Part shown: piece by piece, positions 60,585-64,000 of the stretch
Position numbering within the stretch: the stretch's first letter is position 1
How the letters are laid out: the number at the start of each line of letters is the position of its first letter
Assembly: GCA_963837755.1 (NCBI GenBank)
Contig: CAWIOP010000001.1
Location: 1,674,001-1,738,000 of the forward strand
Origin: JADGHX01 sp963837755
Lineage (GTDB): Bacteria; Pseudomonadota; Gammaproteobacteria; Steroidobacterales; Steroidobacteraceae
Direction: 5' to 3'
Length of the DNA: 64,000 nt
The notes under the pieces: generated by a model
Told to the model about the DNA's origin: nothing
The model's input: only the letters and a program-made list of their open reading frames with translations
Databases searched by the model: none
Program-made: the position numbers and the translations under genes

Positions 60585-62135
60585 CTAAGAGCGCGCGTCC
60601 TGGTAAGCCTCCTGCAGAAGGCGCTTTGCCTCGAGGCGGTTTATCTTTCCGGGCCCTGTCTGGGGAAGGGTCTGCACAATCCGCACGACCTGAGGCACAG
60701 CGTGGGCGGGCCCATGCGCGATGGCGAATTCCCGCAGCTCTGACTCACTGACCGGTCGCTTAGGTACGACGAGCACCGCAGGCAACGATTGTCGGGACGC
60801 GCTGAGGACGGGCGCTGCGAACACGAACTCAACAGAAGGATGCCCCATCAGCACGGATTCGATTTCTGCAGGGTAGAGATTCTTGCCGTTACAGATGAAC
60901 ATGTCGTCACAGCGGCCGCGATGGAAGAAATTTCCCCCGGCGTCGCGAAAGAACAGATCGCGGGTTCTGAACCAGCCGTCCTTAAAGCGGCTTCGATTGA
61001 GCTGCGCATCGAGATAGCACTCGTGCACCGTCGAATTGCGCACCCACAGCTCGCCGAGACTTGGATGTTCCCGCAGATGCTCATCGACGAGCTTCACTTC
61101 GCCGAAGAAATGTTGCCCGCAACTTCCTTGCTTCGCGCCTTGCCTGAGCAGGCTCTCACGCACATGCCCCAAACCCGTCAGGCATTCTGTCAGGCCGTAA
61201 GCGGACACGACCGGCGCGCGGAACGCCTCCTCGATCTGGCGCACGAGCTCGACGGGACAAGCCTCGCCGAAGGTCATGCAAAATTTCACGGCGGATCGAT
61301 CCGTCGTCTGAAGCTGCGCCGACTTCAGCAATGCCCGATACATCGACGGCACGAGCATGATGAGTGGACAGCGGGTCTCACCGATGAGGCTCAGAAAGGT
61401 GTCGGGCACGAAGTACGTCATGCTGTAGAGCGGGTCACCGGCCATCAGGGCTCGCAGGCCGATGATGAGTCCGCCCATGTGAGTCAGCGGTACAGCCAGA
61501 GCTACCGGCGTATGGCGAGCCTCATCCGCCGCGGGCGCAAAGAATTGTGCATACAGCTCGGCGTAGTGCTCGAGAAACGTGAGTAGCTGCGCGTGGCTGA
61601 ATGCAATCGCCTTGGGCTGCCCCTCCGAGCCCGACGAATAGACAACGAGCGCTGGGTGATCGGGTCGCGAAGGAAACGGCCCACTCGTAGCATTTTCGGT
61701 CTCCACGAGCGTTGCATAGGAGAGCCACCGCCCACGCGCGGGCTCACTCACGCGGTTGAGAGACACTCGCTGGCATCCGCCTGGAAGAGCCGCATCGATC
61801 GCCGGCGGAAGCGGCTCCTCAAAGATGCAACAGGCTGGCCGCATCTCGCTCACGATACTTTCCAGATTGCGCTGACCTGTCAACGGACTGACGGGAACCG
61901 CCGTGGCGCCCATGTGAAACGCGGCGAGAATCGACTCCAGGGTCTCGACCGGGCTCGTCGTGAGTATGAGGACACGATCACCGTCGCGCACTCCATGGGC
62001 TTGCAGGCTCACGGACAGCCGCTGCGTGTTCCGGAGAAGCTCCCGCTGGCTGCGGCTGCGCCGAGAGGTCGTGCTCACGACGTGAGCTATCGCCTGCCCG
62101 TCTGCTTCATGCGTCAGTTGGTTAATGAGATTCAT
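60585..62135 (-). CDS. AMP-dependent ligase (fatty acyl-AMP or aryl-AMP ligase type)
   Basis: ANL-superfamily enzyme, 516 aa from ATG 62135 (MNLINQLTHEAD), chosen because GAGGA sits just upstream; an ATG at 62153 lacks one. Motifs: VVYSSGSEGQPKAI, SAYGLTECLTG, FRTRDLFFRDAGGNFFHRGR, NGKNLYPAEIESVL and the catalytic lysine in GPGKINRLEAK. The sequence is quite unlike the ligase at 55542-57089. It diverges from the ACP-KS gene across a 219-bp region, so it is well placed to load a starter acid on that N-terminal ACP or on the free ACP (53994-54257). Confidence 0.87.
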   Translation of the reverse strand: MNLINQLTHEADGQAIAHVVSTTSRRSRSQRELLRNTQRLSVSLQAHGVRDGDRVLILTTSPVETLESILAAFHMGATAVPVSPLTGQRNLESIVSEMRPACCIFEEPLPPAIDAALPGGCQRVSLNRVSEPARGRWLSYATLVETENATSGPFPSRPDHPALVVYSSGSEGQPKAIAFSHAQLLTFLEHYAELYAQFFAPAADEARHTPVALAVPLTHMGGLIIGLRALMAGDPLYSMTYFVPDTFLSLIGETRCPLIMLVPSMYRALLKSAQLQTTDRSAVKFCMTFGEACPVELVRQIEEAFRAPVVSAYGLTECLTGLGHVRESLLRQGAKQGSCGQHFFGEVKLVDEHLREHPSLGELWVRNSTVHECYLDAQLNRSRFKDGWFRTRDLFFRDAGGNFFHRGRCDDMFICNGKNLYPAEIESVLMGHPSVEFVFAAPVLSASRQSLPAVLVVPKRPVSESELREFAIAHGPAHAVPQVVRIVQTLPQTGPGKINRLEAKRLLQEAYQDARS

Positions 62136-62354
62136 GGCAGTCCTCGCAGACATCCGCGGAAAACAACTTCGGCATCTTCCGAGAGCAACTTCGATCCGTC
62201 CATGCCATCGGGCAGACGCGCAGGGATTCTTTTTTGCAGCGACGTGCGCACTGGCTTGTCACGATCTGCTTCGTCTTGCTTTCCCAGACATCTGCTCACA
62301 TGATGAATTGAGCGGCGGGAGTGGCGCTGCGACAGGAGTTGCTGGTGCGAGAAT
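62136..62354. promoter_or_regulatory. divergent promoter region (AMP-ligase / PKS2)
   Basis: Contains the starts of two oppositely directed assembly-line genes. AGGAG at 62334-62338 is 16 nt from the PKS2 ATG, longer than ideal. A T-run at 62230-62235 followed by TTGCAGCG resembles the first half of the motif at 8732, but the rest does not match. No clear promoter hexamers. Confidence 0.35.
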
Positions 62355-64000
62355 ATGGATAGTGCTCATCCCGAAGAGGACGCCGCGACTTCCAACGCCG
62401 TTCAGATGGTGACTGGAATCTGGTCCGAAGTGTTGGGCCTGCAGGTGCGGACCATCGCGCCGGATGACAACTTCTTCGCCGTCGGCGGCGATTCCCTGCT
62501 CATTGTGCAGGTGATGGAGCGCATCAACGCTGCATTTTTTTCGGATCGCCCGCAGGCCGCTCTGCCCCTCACCGAACTCTTCGCACATCCGACGCCGCGC
62601 CGGTTGGCGCAGCGTCTGACGAACACAGAGCCCGCTGCGCTGGGTAACGGCGTGCACGGCGCGCAGTCGCCCGCCACAGACGATGCGATCGCGATTGTTG
62701 GCATGGCGGGCCGTTTCCCTGGCGCCGGGGATATCGATGCGCTGTGGAGTAATCTGTGCGGCGGCGTCGAATCGATTCGTACGTTTACTAACGAGCAGCT
62801 GCTGGAGAGTGGCGTTCATGACGCGCACCTCTCATCCGCTGCGTACGTCAAACGTGGCGCTTGCATCGACGGCATCGATCAATTCGATGCGCGCTACTTC
62901 GGGTTGTCACCTCGGGAGGCGGCCCTCCTGTGCCCGCAGCAACGGGTGCTGCTGGAATGCGCGGAGGAAGCGCTCGAGCACGCTGGGTATGGGGTCCGCC
63001 CCGAAGGCGTACGGGTCGGTGTCTTCCTCGGAACCGGGCGCAGTATTTATCTCACCGAGGTGCTTAACTCCGGCGCCGGTTTTTTCGACACGATCGAGGG
63101 CCGGCTCGCGCTCGTCGCCAATACCAGCTCAGCCACACGAATTGCTTACCTGTTCGACCTGACAGGTCCGAGCTTCAGCATCGATACGGCCTGTTCGTCT
63201 TCGCTTGTCGCCGTTCACCAGGCGTGCCTCTCGCTCATCCGGGGAGAATGCGATCTGGCGCTCGCCGGTGGTGCCTCGATTACGAGCCTCGGGCCGAAGG
63301 GATACCGGCACGAAGAGGGCGGAATCGTCTCTGCGGACGGTTGTTGCCGGCCGTTCGATCAGGACGCGGGCGGCACGGTGTTCACGAGCGGCGCAGGAAT
63401 CGTGCTGTTGAGGCGGCTGAAGGACGCGCGGGTTTCCGCCGATACGATTCACGCCGTCATTCGGGGAAGCGCCGTCAACAATGACGGCAAAGCCAAGGTC
63501 GGCTATACCGCGCCAAGTCAGGCCGGACAGGCGCGGGTCATTCGCAGCGCGCTCCGTGCCGCAGGAGTGAAGCCGGCCGATATTCAATACGTGGAGACGC
63601 ACGGCACCGGCACTGCGCTCGGCGATCCCATAGAAGTCGCTGCGCTTCGGGAAGTCTTTGATGCGTCAGCCGGCGTTCGCTGCACACTGGGCGCCATGAA
63701 GGCGAATGTCGGGCACATGGAAGCCGCCGCGGGAATCGGTGGCCTCATCAAGGCGACCTGCGCGCTCGCCAGGAAGCAAATTCCTCCCGCACCGAATTTC
63801 AGAGCGATCAATCCCAGGATTGATCTGGCGAGCTCAGGGTTCTCCATCAACACGAGCCTGCAGGACTGGTCATCGAAGGGAGGTCCTCGGCGCGCCGGCG
63901 TCAGTTCCTTCGGCATCGGAGGCACGAACGCGCATGTGGTTCTGGAAGAGGCGCCCTCGCTCCCGGTGACTCGCGGGGACAAGGCTCGCCGCGTGCATTT
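62355..64000 (+). CDS. PKS2: polyketide synthase beginning ACP-KS, truncated by window edge
   Basis: Start of a type I polyketide synthase; the frame is open to base 64000. ATG 62355 is the only start before an upstream stop. Residues about 15-95 are an ACP (NFFAVGGDSLLIVQ, Ser47), and about 110-545 a KS with Cys280 in DTACSSS, His416 in VETHGTGT and His454 in NVGHMEAAAG, so the KS is predicted active. An N-terminal ACP before the first KS is the layout of a loading unit fed by a separate AMP-ligase, and such a ligase gene is divergent next door. The remaining domains (AT, DH, ER, release) lie beyond the window. It could be the first line of the pathway, feeding the C domain that opens NRPS1. 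Confidence 0.93.
   Translation, partial: MDSAHPEEDAATSNAVQMVTGIWSEVLGLQVRTIAPDDNFFAVGGDSLLIVQVMERINAAFFSDRPQAALPLTELFAHPTPRRLAQRLTNTEPAALGNGVHGAQSPATDDAIAIVGMAGRFPGAGDIDALWSNLCGGVESIRTFTNEQLLESGVHDAHLSSAAYVKRGACIDGIDQFDARYFGLSPREAALLCPQQRVLLECAEEALEHAGYGVRPEGVRVGVFLGTGRSIYLTEVLNSGAGFFDTIEGRLALVANTSSATRIAYLFDLTGPSFSIDTACSSSLVAVHQACLSLIRGECDLALAGGASITSLGPKGYRHEEGGIVSADGCCRPFDQDAGGTVFTSGAGIVLLRRLKDARVSADTIHAVIRGSAVNNDGKAKVGYTAPSQAGQARVIRSALRAAGVKPADIQYVETHGTGTALGDPIEVAALREVFDASAGVRCTLGAMKANVGHMEAAAGIGGLIKATCALARKQIPPAPNFRAINPRIDLASSGFSINTSLQDWSSKGGPRRAGVSSFGIGGTNAHVVLEEAPSLPVTRGDKARRVH

Noticed and set aside
1..64000. tRNA, rRNA or integrase/attachment sites marking an island
   Set aside because: I saw no tRNA-like cloverleaf, rRNA segment, integrase gene or flanking direct repeat in the window; this was by eye, so a dedicated search could still find one.

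Overview
The window is a GC-rich bacterial segment filled almost end to end by one hybrid non-ribosomal peptide synthetase / polyketide synthase (NRPS/PKS) gene cluster. Gene content (paired acyl-CoA dehydrogenases, a Spinster-type MFS carrier, a PAPS sulfotransferase, a ParB-like regulator, clear Shine-Dalgarno sites, dense coding) suggests a proteobacterium, perhaps a gammaproteobacterium of the Xanthomonadales/Nevskiales type. That placement is inference from gene families only; a myxobacterium is not excluded.

Left edge (1-3399): the end of a drug-type MFS transporter converges on two translationally coupled acyl-CoA dehydrogenases on the minus strand. These may be the cluster edge or a neighbouring catabolic locus. 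From 3600 to 54257 every gene is on the plus strand, mostly with ATGA/GTGA overlaps or short gaps. First come supply genes: a free methyltransferase, a GNAT acetyltransferase, and a papA-papB-papC set (fused 4-amino-4-deoxychorismate synthase, chorismate-mutase-like protein, prephenate-dehydrogenase-like protein) that makes the p-aminophenylalanine skeleton. Then follow NRPS1 (5 modules, 5400 aa), a SyrP/AsnO-like hydroxylase, a B12-type radical SAM protein of the RiPP-maturation family, an MbtH protein, an alpha/beta hydrolase, NRPS2 (1 module plus E), NRPS3 (3 modules with one N-methyltransferase and one E domain), PKS1 (KS, dead AT remnant, KR, ACP), a carbamoyltransferase, a PfaD-type trans-acting enoylreductase and a free ACP.

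Right part (54258-64000): a ParB-like regulator with a hairpin-rich leader, an acyl-CoA synthetase (minus), an SDR, a sulfotransferase, a Spinster-like MFS carrier, a second AMP-ligase (minus), and the start of a second PKS (ACP-KS) that runs off the window.

Reading A-domain pockets by eye and assuming colinearity, the nine modules would incorporate: Asn-like, Gln-like, beta-Ala-like, beta-Ala-like, aromatic (probably p-aminophenylalanine), Asn-like, N-methyl-Ser, D-Asp, beta-Ala-like, then one ketide. Hydroxylation, carbamoylation, sulfation and possibly radical C-methylation could decorate the product. No thioesterase domain is visible, and no functional AT lies in the window. The NRPS genes are built from long, nearly identical DNA blocks in which mainly the A-domain core (about 0.5 kb) differs, a clear record of cassette exchange and module duplication. 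I do not recognise the whole as a known pathway; it looks like an undescribed p-aminophenylalanine-containing lipopeptide/peptide-polyketide system.
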